Origin: IDS-8 sp964424805 | Lineage (GTDB): Bacteria > Pseudomonadota > Gammaproteobacteria > Steroidobacterales > Woeseiaceae | Assembly (NCBI GenBank): GCA_964424805.1 | Contig: CAYRKH010000010.1 | Coordinates: forward strand, 1 to 64,000 | Length of the DNA stretch: 64,000 nt | Reading direction: 5' to 3' | In this document: positions 1 through 8,298 of the stretch, in pieces | Layout of the letters: every line of letters begins with the position of its first letter | How positions within the stretch are numbered: position 1 is the first letter of the stretch | Notes under the pieces: model-generated | What the model was told of the DNA's origin: nothing | What the model saw: only the letters and a program-made list of their open reading frames with translations | The model's database searches: none | Position numbers and translations under genes: made by a program

Positions 1-2
1 AC

Positions 3-614
3 GCGGTCGCGCACGGTGCAGGTTGGCAGGCGGTCTTCGACGCTCTGCGCCCGATCGTGCCCGAGCTCTGGCGCGCGTTGCCCGGGCCGGAGCGGGCGCG
101 GTTCCTGCGCCACGTACGGCCGTTCTGGGAAGTCCATCGTCATCGCCTGGCGCCCGGGACCGCGCGCACGATTGCCGGCTTGCGGCAAGCCGGAAAGCTC
201 ACCGTGTCGGCCGGACACGTGCGCAGGGCCTTCGCGACCGAGAACGCGATCTATGTCGATCGCGCGATTCGAGGCCGCGTCCGGCGCGACCGCTTCGACT
301 GGATCATCAACTGCACGAGCCCCAGTTTCCGGATGAATGAATCGGCCCTGCACGGCCAATTGATCGTCGACGGCCTGCTGACGCCGGACCGCTACGGGCT
401 CGGCTATGTCACCGCCGGGGACGGAGCGGCGATCGGGACGAACGGCCGGGTCGATGGACTCTACCTGCTCGGCCCGGCCTGCAAGGCCCGCTGCTGGGAG
501 CAAACCGCGGTGCCCGAGCTGCGCGAGCAGGCCGAGCGCCTCGCGGCGGAGATCCTCGCGCTCCGGGGCCGGCGCCAGCGGCCTCTCCTCGACCGGCTGG
601 CCCGCCGCCCGTGA
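3..614 (+). CDS. FAD/NAD(P)-binding protein, C-terminal part
   Basis: The window edge cuts this gene. The frame is open from base 3 and stops at 612-614, leaving about 203 C-terminal residues. The text resembles the end of the YdhS/HI0933-unlike FAD-NAD(P)-binding family (COG4529): an early WQAVFDALRP stretch, an INCTSP segment, a GLGYVTAGDG stretch, then GLYLLGPA and WEQTAVPELREQA near the end. Members are soluble flavoproteins of poorly known substrate. The Rossmann N-terminus is outside the window, so cofactor binding cannot be confirmed. The sulfate-binding protein gene follows 130 bases later on the same strand, and a functional link to sulfur metabolism is only positional. Confidence 0.7.
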   Translation, partial: AVAHGAGWQAVFDALRPIVPELWRALPGPERARFLRHVRPFWEVHRHRLAPGTARTIAGLRQAGKLTVSAGHVRRAFATENAIYVDRAIRGRVRRDRFDWIINCTSPSFRMNESALHGQLIVDGLLTPDRYGLGYVTAGDGAAIGTNGRVDGLYLLGPACKARCWEQTAVPELREQAERLAAEILALRGRRQRPLLDRLARRP

Positions 615-660
615 ACCGCGCCGCCGGATTCACGCGGGTCTTGCCCGACGTGCCGCCGTT

Positions 661-717
661 CGTAACCGGCGCGTAACCGCGGGAATACCGACACGGTTAC
701 CGGCCGGCCGTAGCATC
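661..717 (+). promoter_or_regulatory. Candidate control region of the sulfate operon with three GTAACCG sites
   Basis: The 130-base gap before the sulfate-binding protein contains GTAACCG at 662-668 and 673-679 and its reverse complement CGGTTAC at 694-700. A weak TAGCAT (-10-like) lies at 711-716. The spaced and inverted copies just upstream of the first gene of an operon are what an operator would look like. No regulator can be named from the sequence; CysB sites are too degenerate to claim. Confidence 0.3.
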
Positions 718-744
718 CTTTCCCCCTCTCACCGGAGGTATCGC

Positions 745-1809
745 ATGACGCCGGTTCGTCCAATACTCAGCCTGCTTGCTGTCCTCGTTCTCTTGCTCGG
801 CTGCGGGTCGCCGGCGGACCGGGTCACGATTCTCAACGTCTCGTACGACCCGACGCGGGAGCTGTACCGCGAGTACAACGCCGCATTCTCGGACTATTGG
901 CGGGAACGGACGGGCGAGGACGTTGCCGTGCAGATGTCGCACGGCGGCTCCGGCAGCCAGGCGCGCTCGGTGATCGACGGCCTGGACGCGGACGTGGTCA
1001 CCCTCGCGCTGGCCTACGACGTCGAGGCCATCCGGAAACACAGCCGGCGGCTCGCGCCGGACTGGCAGTCGCGGTTGCCGCACAACAGTGCGCCGTACAC
1101 GTCGACGATCGTCCTCCTCGTGCGCAGCGGCAACCCGAAGAACATCCGTGACTGGCCCGACCTGCTGAACGACGGCGTGGAGGTCATCACCCCCAATCCC
1201 AAGACCTCGGGCGGCGCGCGCTGGAACTACCTGGCCGCCTGGGGCTACGTGCTCGATCGCGAGCTGGGCGGCCTCGATCGACTGCCTTTTGCGCCGGAAG
1301 CCGAGATCGCGGCCGCGGAGGAAGAGGCGGCCGCTTTCGTCGGCGAGCTTTACCGGCGCGTTCCCGTGCTCGACCAGGGTGCTCGCGGCTCGACCAACAC
1401 CTTCGTGCAGCGCGGGCTCGGCGACGTCCTGCTCGCCTGGGAGAACGAGGCCTTGCTGGCGCTGGGCGAGCTGGGCGAAGACGCGTTCGAGATCGTCGTC
1501 CCCAGCGTCAGCATCCTTGCCGAGCCGACCGTCGCGGTCGTCGATACGGTGGTGGATCGCAAGGGCACGCGCGCCGTCGCCGAAAGCTATCTCGAATACC
1601 TCTACTCACCGGTCGGGCAGGACGTCGTCGCCCGGCACTACTTCCGTCCGACCGATCCGGAGGTCGCGGCGCGGTATCGCAGCCAGTACCCGGAGCTCCG
1701 CCTGTTCACGGTCGGCGCGGTCTTTGGCGGCTGGGACGAAGCGCAGGCGCGACACTTTGACGACGGCGGGGTGTTCGACCGGATTTACGAGCGCCAGGCG
1801 CCGGAGTGA
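745..1809 (+). CDS. sbp: Sulfate ABC transporter substrate-binding lipoprotein
   Basis: This is a 354-residue periplasmic sulfate/thiosulfate-binding protein (Sbp/CysP family). The chosen ATG has a clear GGAGGT at 734-739; a longer open frame upstream is not needed. Residues 1-20 form a lipoprotein signal ending LLLGC with Cys20, so the protein should be membrane-anchored rather than soluble as in E. coli Sbp. Family motifs include LNVSYDPTRELYREYN, SHGGSGSQARSVIDGL, the NPKTSGGARWNYLAAW block and a DQGARGSTNTF block. It heads a four-gene operon with CysA seven bases downstream. The 5' region has repeated GTAACCG sites that may regulate it. Confidence 0.93.
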   Translation: MTPVRPILSLLAVLVLLLGCGSPADRVTILNVSYDPTRELYREYNAAFSDYWRERTGEDVAVQMSHGGSGSQARSVIDGLDADVVTLALAYDVEAIRKHSRRLAPDWQSRLPHNSAPYTSTIVLLVRSGNPKNIRDWPDLLNDGVEVITPNPKTSGGARWNYLAAWGYVLDRELGGLDRLPFAPEAEIAAAEEEAAAFVGELYRRVPVLDQGARGSTNTFVQRGLGDVLLAWENEALLALGELGEDAFEIVVPSVSILAEPTVAVVDTVVDRKGTRAVAESYLEYLYSPVGQDVVARHYFRPTDPEVAARYRSQYPELRLFTVGAVFGGWDEAQARHFDDGGVFDRIYERQAPE

Positions 1810-1816
1810 GGTTCAG

Positions 1817-3613
1817 ATGTCGATTGCACTGGAGCAGGTTTCGAAACATTACGGCGGCACGCCCGCGATCAGCGACGTCACGGTCGAGATTGCCGAAGGC
1901 GAGCTGTTCGTGCTGCTGGGGCCCTCCGGCAGCGGGAAGAGCACGCTCCTCCGTGCCATCGCCGGGCTGACGACAATCGATCACGGGCGGATCGTCCTGC
2001 ACGGCCGCGACGTCTCGAACGTTCGCGCGAGGGACCGCGAAACCGGCTTCGTGTTCCAGAGCTACGCGCTGTTTCGGCACATGACGATCGCCGACAACAT
2101 CGAGTTCGCGCTGCGGGCGAGGCGCATGCGCGCGGCGGAGCGCCGCCGGCGCCGTGCGGAGCTGCTGAAGCTCGTGGCGCTGGAAGGCATGGACCAACGG
2201 CTGCCCGCGGAGCTCTCGGGCGGCCAGCAGCAGCGGGTGGCGGTGGCGCGCGCGCTGGCACACCCGCCGCGCGTCCTGCTGCTGGACGCGCCGGTCGGCG
2301 CCCGGGAGGCGCAGATCCGCGGCGAGCTGCGCCGCGGCATTCGCGACATCCAGCGGGCGGTCGGTATCACCACGGTCCTCGTCACGCACGACCAGGAGGA
2401 GGCGTTTACGATGGCCGACCGCCTCGGCGTCATGGACCGGGGCCGCCTGCAGGAAGTCGGCGAGCCGCGGGCGCTGTACGCGCGGCCGAGGACCCGCTTC
2501 GTGGCGACGTTCCTCGGCGCGGCGAACCTGCTGCTCGCGCAACGCGACGGCCGCGGCGTACACGTGGGTCATTCCGTCATCGCGGACGGGCTCTCGCGTT
2601 TTCCCGGCTTCGCCGGCGAGGCGACGGTGGTCATAAGGCCGGAGGATATCGTCATAGGACGCGAGGGCGTGCGCCTGCCGGAGCATACGATTGCAATGGC
2701 CCGCGTGGTGGAGCTGGAGTTCACCGGTTCGCTCGAGCGCGTGCGGCTGTCGGTGGGCACGATGCGAAACCTGCAAAGCGCGGCCACGCCGGATGCACCC
2801 GAGTTCACCGTGGAAGCGGCGCGAAGCAGCCAGGATTCGGCCACGGCGCCGCTTGCGATCGGGCAGGCAGTCGTTATCGGCGCGAAACGCGTTCACGTCA
2901 TGCCGACCCGCATCGGCAGCCTGAGGCTGGTTGCCGATGACGCGGCCGGTGAAGAGCGGCTTCGACGGTCGACGCTGGTCAGCGAGCTGGCGGAGCGCAT
3001 GCGCGTATCACCGTCGGTGCACAGGCGCCGACCCGGCGACGACATTCCCGCACTCGGCGGACTTCCCATTGTCGCAGCGGCCGGCGGAAAGGATCTCGCC
3101 GGCGCCGTCTCGCTGCTGCAGGCGGGTGCGACCCAGGCGCTCGCGCTCGGCGCGGGCGAGCGCGCCGCGCAGCGGCTGCTCATTTACATGCAGCCCTCGC
3201 GCGCGGCGCGTGACGGCGCCCTGAGCGTTGCCGGCACCCTGCTGCGCCACCTGGACGTTGACGCGACGCTGCTCGTGCCGGCGGACGAGCGGGCCATGTA
3301 CGGCCGACGCTACCGCGACCTCCTGGACCTGCGCGACGCGGCGCTCCGGGTGTACGGGGTCGACGTGCGCACGGAATCGTTTCGCGGCGACGTACAGGAT
3401 GCACTGGCGAGTCGCCTGCAGGGGGTATCGCCGGTGCTGCTGCTCGTCGGCATCACGTCCGTCTCGAGCGGCAGCGCCCTGGTGGCAGGACTGGAAGACC
3501 TGCTCTCGCGCGAGGCGTGCGCGGGCGTCGTGCTGACGCGTGCACGGAGCGACCCGGCGCGCCGGTCTTATCTCCCGGCACTGCGTCCCTCCCGGCTGGC
3601 CCGGGCGTCCTGA
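1817..3613 (+). CDS. cysA: Sulfate ABC transporter ATPase CysA with C-terminal Usp-like region and altered Walker B
   Basis: This 598-residue protein has a normal CysA start: Walker A GPSGSGKST, Q-loop FQSYALFRHMT, signature LSGGQQQRVAVARALA and H-loop VTHDQEEAF, then a TOBE-like part with VIRPEDI (about residues 250-360). Two things are abnormal. Walker B reads LLLDAPVGAREA, so the catalytic Glu after Asp157 is Ala158 and the D-loop GALD has become GARE. The C-terminus is about 200 residues longer than usual; residues 453-582 (RLLIYMQPSR to GVVLTRA) look like a universal-stress-protein fold. It would drive sulfate import with CysT/CysW, but ATP hydrolysis may be impaired. It lies seven bases after sbp and five before cysT. 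Confidence 0.88.
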   Translation: MSIALEQVSKHYGGTPAISDVTVEIAEGELFVLLGPSGSGKSTLLRAIAGLTTIDHGRIVLHGRDVSNVRARDRETGFVFQSYALFRHMTIADNIEFALRARRMRAAERRRRRAELLKLVALEGMDQRLPAELSGGQQQRVAVARALAHPPRVLLLDAPVGAREAQIRGELRRGIRDIQRAVGITTVLVTHDQEEAFTMADRLGVMDRGRLQEVGEPRALYARPRTRFVATFLGAANLLLAQRDGRGVHVGHSVIADGLSRFPGFAGEATVVIRPEDIVIGREGVRLPEHTIAMARVVELEFTGSLERVRLSVGTMRNLQSAATPDAPEFTVEAARSSQDSATAPLAIGQAVVIGAKRVHVMPTRIGSLRLVADDAAGEERLRRSTLVSELAERMRVSPSVHRRRPGDDIPALGGLPIVAAAGGKDLAGAVSLLQAGATQALALGAGERAAQRLLIYMQPSRAARDGALSVAGTLLRHLDVDATLLVPADERAMYGRRYRDLLDLRDAALRVYGVDVRTESFRGDVQDALASRLQGVSPVLLLVGITSVSSGSALVAGLEDLLSREACAGVVLTRARSDPARRSYLPALRPSRLARAS

Positions 3614-3618
3614 CCCTC

Positions 3619-4467
3619 ATGGCCTTGCCCGGCAGGTGGGTGCAGCCGAGTGTGCTGCCGGGTTTCGGCCTGGCCATCGGCGTCACCGGGGCGTTCCTCG
3701 CGCTCATCGTGCTGATCCCGCTGGCAGCGCTGGTGCTGAAGGCGGGCAGCCTGCCGCTGCCGGAGCTGTGGCGCATTGCAACCGAGCCGCGCGCGCTGGC
3801 CAGCTACCGGCTGACCTTCGGGGCGTCCCTGCTCGCGGCCGGCCTGAACGCGACCTTCGGCCTCGTGATCGCGTGGTCGCTGGTGCGCTACCGCTTTCCC
3901 GGGCGCCGCGCGGTGGACGCCCTCATCGATCTCCCGTTCGCCCTCCCCACCGCCGTCTCGGGGATCGCCCTCGCGACGGTGTTCGGGCCGCAGGGCTGGA
4001 TCGGGCAGTGGCTGGCCTCGATCGGCATCCAGGTGGCTTATACCTGGGTCGGCGTGGTCGTGGCGCTGACGCTGATCGGCCTGCCGTTCGTCGTGCGCTC
4101 GGTGCAGCCGGCGCTCGAAGAGGTGGAAGCGGCCCTGGAAGAGGCCGCGGAATCGCTGGGCGCCGGCCGCTGGATGGTGTTTCGCCGGGTGATCCTGCCG
4201 GCCGTCCTGCCCGCGCTCGCTACCGGCTTCACCCTCGCGCTCGCCCGAGCCATCGGCGAGTACGGCTCGGTAATCTTCATCGCCGGCAACCTGCCCATGA
4301 AGACGGAGATCACCCCGCTCCTGATCGTGATCAAGTTGGAGCAGTACGATTACACCGGCGCGGCCGCGCTGGGCCTCGTCATGCTCTCAGTCTCGTTTGC
4401 GATGCTGCTGGGGATCAACGCGCTGAACGGCTGGCGCCTGCGCCGCGAGCGGGGCCGCTCGCGATGA
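3619..4467 (+). CDS. cysT: Sulfate ABC transporter permease CysT
   Basis: A 282-residue inner-membrane permease with about six hydrophobic helices. The cytoplasmic EAA coupling loop is visible as LEEAAESLGAGRWMVFRRV, followed by a GEYGSVIFIAGNLPMKTEITPL block typical of CysT/CysU. The ATG at 3619, five bases after the CysA stop, gives the family's usual length; an upstream in-frame start would run into cysA. It pairs with CysW to form the transmembrane channel for sulfate/thiosulfate. Its last codons overlap the cysW start (ATGA), implying translational coupling. Confidence 0.93.
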   Translation: MALPGRWVQPSVLPGFGLAIGVTGAFLALIVLIPLAALVLKAGSLPLPELWRIATEPRALASYRLTFGASLLAAGLNATFGLVIAWSLVRYRFPGRRAVDALIDLPFALPTAVSGIALATVFGPQGWIGQWLASIGIQVAYTWVGVVVALTLIGLPFVVRSVQPALEEVEAALEEAAESLGAGRWMVFRRVILPAVLPALATGFTLALARAIGEYGSVIFIAGNLPMKTEITPLLIVIKLEQYDYTGAAALGLVMLSVSFAMLLGINALNGWRLRRERGRSR

Positions 4468-5315
4468 GCGCTGCCCCGGCCGTTGCCCGACCGGCCGCCG
4501 TCCGCAAGGATCCCGGCCGACCCGTCCGACTGGCGCTTATCGGCACCTCGCTCGCCTTCCTGTCGCTCATCCTCATCGTGCCGGTGGCCTCCGTGCTGGG
4601 CTACGCGCTGTCGAAGGGACTGGAGGCGTACACGGAGGCGCTGCTAACGCCCGATGCGCTTGCCGCGATCCGGCTGACCCTGATGACGGCGGCGATCGTC
4701 GTGCCGGTCAACACGGTGTTCGGCGTGGCGGCCGCCTGGGCAATCGCGAAATTCGAGTTCAGGGGCAAGCAGGTTCTCGTCACGCTGATAGACCTGCCGT
4801 TCTCGGTGTCACCCGTGGTCGCCGGGCTCGTGTTCATCCTGCTGTTCGGTTCGCAAGGCTGGCTCGGCCCCTGGCTCGAGGCGCGCGACGTCTCCATCGT
4901 GTTTGCGTTCCCCGGCATCGTGCTGGCGACCCTGCTGGTGACGTTCCCGTACGTGGCGCGGGAACTGGTGCCTGTCATGCAGGTGCAGGGGCGGGACGCG
5001 GAGGAGGCTGCCGTCAGTCTCGGCGCCGGCGGCTGGACGACGTTTTTCCGGGTGACGCTGCCGAACGTGCGCTGGGCCCTCCTGTACGGCATCATTCTCT
5101 GCAATGCGCGGGCCATGGGCGAGTTTGGCGCGGTGGCCGTGGTGTCCGGCCATATACGCGGCCAGACCACGACCATGCCGCTGCAGGTCGAGATCCTGTA
5201 CAACGAGTACGATCTCGCCGGCGCCTTCGCCGTCGCCTCACTGCTGATGCTGCTCGCCCTGGTGACGCTTCTCGTAAAGGCGGCGATCGAGGCTTTGGGG
5301 TCGCGGCGAGGCTAG
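4464..5315 (+). CDS. cysW: Sulfate ABC transporter permease CysW
   Basis: A 283-residue permease, partner of CysT. The ATG overlaps the cysT stop as ATGA. After a short cytoplasmic N-terminus it has about six hydrophobic helices, the EAA loop EEAAVSLGAGGWTTFFRV, and the CysW-type block ARAMGEFGAVAVVSGHIRG followed by QVEILYNEYD. It closes the sbp-cysA-cysT-cysW operon. A hairpin-rich repeat begins right at its stop codon and may end the transcript. Confidence 0.93.
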   Translation: MSAAPAVARPAAVRKDPGRPVRLALIGTSLAFLSLILIVPVASVLGYALSKGLEAYTEALLTPDALAAIRLTLMTAAIVVPVNTVFGVAAAWAIAKFEFRGKQVLVTLIDLPFSVSPVVAGLVFILLFGSQGWLGPWLEARDVSIVFAFPGIVLATLLVTFPYVARELVPVMQVQGRDAEEAAVSLGAGGWTTFFRVTLPNVRWALLYGIILCNARAMGEFGAVAVVSGHIRGQTTTMPLQVEILYNEYDLAGAFAVASLLMLLALVTLLVKAAIEALGSRRG

Positions 5316-5473
5316 TGCCCTGTCCGGTTAATTCCCTGAAGTATTTCGAGCCCTTGTTCCGTCTTGCGTCGTTGCGTCTCCTCGCCATGGCGAGGGCTAT
5401 GCCTCGTCGGCACGCCTCGCAGGTCGAAAGAACTGCCGCGAGCTACATTCAGGGCATTGGCCAAACAGGACAC
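5315..5473. repeat. MITE-like element with imperfect terminal inverted repeats
   Basis: The 172-base gap between cysW and the kinase gene is bounded by related ends. The left end is GTGCCCTGTCCGGTTAATTC followed by CCTGAA. The right end, read on the other strand, is GTGTCCTGTTTGGCCAATGC followed by CCTGAA. Inside, CCTCGCCATGGCGAGG at 5380-5395 is a perfect 16-base palindrome. No ORF is carried. The structure fits a small non-autonomous element or a long hairpin acting at the transcript end. Similarity to other genomic copies cannot be tested within this window, where I see only one copy. Confidence 0.45.
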
Positions 5474-5487
5474 CAGGACATTCGTTT

Positions 5488-7569
5488 ATGGCGATACGCC
5501 CCCCCGGCCTGGCCGGCTGGCTGGCAATCGTAACGGCGGCGCTGGTCACCCTCGCGGTGGCGGCGGTTTCGGCGGTCGGCATCCGCCTGCTGCGCGATCT
5601 CGCCGAGACGGAAGGGCTGGCACGCGTCGAGCTCGCGCTGGCGGGTACCCGGGAAGCGTTGCACCAGGCCGCGGAAGACCTGTTGACCGCGGCGCAGGTG
5701 CTCGGTGAACGGCCCACGCTCTTGCGCCTGCTGAAGGGCTCCGACACCGATGCGCTGTCGCCGTACCTCAGGCGCTATTGCGAGGGCGCCGCCCTCGACG
5801 CCTGCGCGGTTTTGCAGGACGGCAAGTTGGTGGGCGGCACGGGCACCGGTCTCGACTGGAGCCTCGTGCTGGCGGCGGCGGAAGAGCAGGGCGAGCGCTT
5901 TCTCATTACCGGTGCGGCTTCCGGAACGACGATCGTCGGCGCGCGTGCCGCGGTCCCGGAGCTCCCGGATGCCTCGGTTATCGCGCTGCGCCGCATGGAT
6001 GCGCGGTTCGCGGCGCGGCTGACCGAGCGCGCGGGCGTCGAGATCCACGTCATCGACTATGCGGCCTACCGCGCGGGCGAAGGAGCGTTCTCCGTCCTGA
6101 ACTCCGACGCGCTGGCCCGCGGCGAAGCCGTGACCGCGCGCCTGGATAGTCCGCCGCTGTATGCGGCCAGCGTTCCGGTGGCGTCTTCGACAGGGGAGAC
6201 CGTGGCCTTGCTGCAAGCGGTGCTGCCGGTGGAGACGGTCATGCAGCCGGTGCGAGAGATCGGCCGCCGGATGCTGCTCATCGCCCTCGCGATCGCGCTG
6301 CTCGCGACGCTCTGCGGCATCCTGGTCGGGCAGCACTGGATACGCAGCGTCCAGCGCCTCACCGGCGCGGCTCGGCGGCTGGGCTCTGGCGATCTCTCCG
6401 CCTCCATCCCGCCGGCGGGCGGCAAAGAGCTGGCGATCCTCGCCGGCACGCTGGAGGAAATGCGCCGGAACCTCGTGGAGCTGACCGGCGAGCTCCGCCA
6501 GCGCGAGGCAGAAGCGCAGGCCGTGCTCGGTGGTATCGTGGAAGGTGTCTATGCCGTGGACGAAGCGCGCCGGATCCGTTTCATGAATCCGCAGGCCGAG
6601 AAGTTGCTGAACGTGCCCGCCGAGGAGGCGCTCGGGCAGTTTTGCGGCGACCTCCTGCGCCCGGTGCCCGGTCCCGACGGCCGCCGGCCCTGCGAGCACG
6701 CCTGCCCGATCGTTCACGCTCGGCAGGCCGGGTCGGCGGAAGCGGTCGAGCGGATAGAGCCCGTGCGCGGACGCGTTCGGCGGGTGGTCATCGCGAGCGC
6801 CGAAGCCGCGCCGGGCGACGGCATGCAGGTCCAGGTGCTGCGCGACGAGACGGAGCTCGAAGCGGTGCGGCGCACACGGGACACGGTGCTCGCGAACATC
6901 TCGCACGAGTTCCGCACGCCGCTCGCGGCGCAGCTCGCGTCGATCGAGCTGCTGCGCGAGGGCCTGGGGACGATGGCCCCGGACGCGCAGCGCCAGCTCG
7001 TGTTCTCGCTGGAGCGCGGCGTGCAGCGGCTGACCTGGCTGATCGACAATCTCCTGGAGAGCGTCCGGATCGAATCCGGACAGCTTGCGATCCGGCAGCA
7101 GGACGTGGCGTTCGGCGACGTCGTCGCGGCGGCGCGGGAGCTGATCGAGCCGCTGCTGAACCAGCGCGGCCAGCGGCTGGAAGCCGTGGTGCCGCCGCAG
7201 CTCCCGCTGTTGCGCGGCGACGAGCAGCGGCTCGTTCAAGTGGTAGTGAACCTGCTCACCAATGCCAGCAAGTTCGCGCCGCCGGCGAGCACGATACGCA
7301 TCGAGGCGCGGCCGCTGAACGCGAGCGCGATCGAGTTCTGGGTGGATGATGCGGGTCCGGGCCCGAAGCACACGGCGCACGGGGACACCGACGCGCTGTT
7401 CGAGCAGTTCCGCCGCTCCGGCGGCGAAGACCCGGAGGAAGGGGGTCTCGGCCTGGGGCTCTACATCGTGCGGTCCATCGTCGAAAGGCACGGTGGCCGC
7501 GTGTCGCTCGCGCGCGGTCCGGTCGCCGGCGCGCGCGCGCGGGTCGAGCTGCCGGTCCGGGCAGGGTGA
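5488..7569 (+). CDS. Membrane sensor histidine kinase (HAMP, PAS, HisKA, HATPase)
   Basis: A 693-residue sensor kinase. There is a membrane helix near residues 10-32, a periplasmic sensor region to about 258, a second helix at 262-284, a HAMP segment to about 335 and a PAS-like domain around 345-440. HisKA follows with NISHEFRTPLAAQ, phosphoacceptor His473. The ATPase domain has an N-box NLLTNASKFAPP, a G1 box DDAGPGP and a G2 box GGLGLGLYIV. The PAS region has three cysteines (386, 402, 406; C-x15-C-x3-CP) that could bind metal or sense redox. The stop overlaps the response-regulator ATG (TGATG). Its place between CysW and an SLC13 permease suggests a role in anion or sulfate sensing, by inference only. 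Confidence 0.92.
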   Translation: MAIRPPGLAGWLAIVTAALVTLAVAAVSAVGIRLLRDLAETEGLARVELALAGTREALHQAAEDLLTAAQVLGERPTLLRLLKGSDTDALSPYLRRYCEGAALDACAVLQDGKLVGGTGTGLDWSLVLAAAEEQGERFLITGAASGTTIVGARAAVPELPDASVIALRRMDARFAARLTERAGVEIHVIDYAAYRAGEGAFSVLNSDALARGEAVTARLDSPPLYAASVPVASSTGETVALLQAVLPVETVMQPVREIGRRMLLIALAIALLATLCGILVGQHWIRSVQRLTGAARRLGSGDLSASIPPAGGKELAILAGTLEEMRRNLVELTGELRQREAEAQAVLGGIVEGVYAVDEARRIRFMNPQAEKLLNVPAEEALGQFCGDLLRPVPGPDGRRPCEHACPIVHARQAGSAEAVERIEPVRGRVRRVVIASAEAAPGDGMQVQVLRDETELEAVRRTRDTVLANISHEFRTPLAAQLASIELLREGLGTMAPDAQRQLVFSLERGVQRLTWLIDNLLESVRIESGQLAIRQQDVAFGDVVAAARELIEPLLNQRGQRLEAVVPPQLPLLRGDEQRLVQVVVNLLTNASKFAPPASTIRIEARPLNASAIEFWVDDAGPGPKHTAHGDTDALFEQFRRSGGEDPEEGGLGLGLYIVRSIVERHGGRVSLARGPVAGARARVELPVRAG

Positions 7570-8246
7570 TGAAAATTCTCCTGGTCGACGACGATCCCGA
7601 CCTGCTCGCCGTAACGGGCTTTGCGCTGCAGCAAGCCGGGTTCCTGGTGGTGCAGGCGAGCGACGGCGAGACGGCGCTGGAACGCTTCGAGGCCGAGCAG
7701 CCGGACCTTGCGGTGCTGGACGTCAACATGCCGAGGATGAACGGTTTCGAACTGGCGCGGCGGCTGCGCGCGGCCAGCGGCATCCCGCTGCTCATGCTGA
7801 CGGTACGCAACGAGGAGCAGGACGTGGTGCACGCACTGGAGCTCGGCGCCGACGATTACCTGGCGAAGCCTTTCAGCCCGAAAGTGCTGATCGCGCGCAT
7901 CCGGGCGCTGCTGCGCCGCGTCGGCATCGAGGGAGAGGGCAGCACGACCTACGGCGGGCTCACCCTGCTCGTGGACGCACTGGCGCTCGAGGGACTCGGG
8001 GAGGCGCCGGTGCGCCTGACGCGGCTCGAGGCAAGGCTTATGCAGCTCCTGATCGCGAACGGCGGCCGCACCGTGCCAACGGAGCGTATCCTGCTGTACG
8101 TCTGGGGTAACCGTGCCGGCGGTGACCGGCAGCTCCTCAAGCAGCTCGTGCACCGCCTGCGGCAGAAGATCGAGCCCGACCCGAAGCACCCGGTGCTGCT
8201 ACGCACGGTCCCGAACGCCGGTTACGTGCTGGGCGGCGAGCCGTAA
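7569..8246 (+). CDS. OmpR-family response regulator
   Basis: A 225-residue two-domain regulator. The receiver has the acidic pair in LLVDDDPDL, phospho-acceptor Asp51 (AVLDVNMPRMNGFEL), and a LGADDYLAKPF stretch with the conserved Lys. The C-terminal winged helix includes RLTRLEARLMQLL and the recognition segment RQLLKQLVHRLRQKI, ending TVPNAGYVLG. The ATG at 7569 overlaps the kinase stop; a GTG three bases earlier is possible but less likely. It is the cognate partner of the upstream kinase. Targets are unknown; the flanking sulfate operon and SLC13 gene are plausible. Confidence 0.93.
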   Translation: MKILLVDDDPDLLAVTGFALQQAGFLVVQASDGETALERFEAEQPDLAVLDVNMPRMNGFELARRLRAASGIPLLMLTVRNEEQDVVHALELGADDYLAKPFSPKVLIARIRALLRRVGIEGEGSTTYGGLTLLVDALALEGLGEAPVRLTRLEARLMQLLIANGGRTVPTERILLYVWGNRAGGDRQLLKQLVHRLRQKIEPDPKHPVLLRTVPNAGYVLGGEP

Positions 8247-8298
8247 CGTCCGGCCTACGGGTGGCGCACAGGCGGATTTTTGGCGACCTCCACCCGGT

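Noticed and set aside
3540..4463. Long open frame running through cysT into cysW
   Set aside because: The protein read in this frame over cysT is Arg/Pro/Ala-rich noise; cysT in the other frame has clear permease motifs. Only the cysW part from 4464 is real.
5449..7491. 680-codon antisense frame over the histidine kinase
   Set aside because: It is a GC-rich shadow (Arg/Gln/His-rich) opposite a gene with full kinase motifs.
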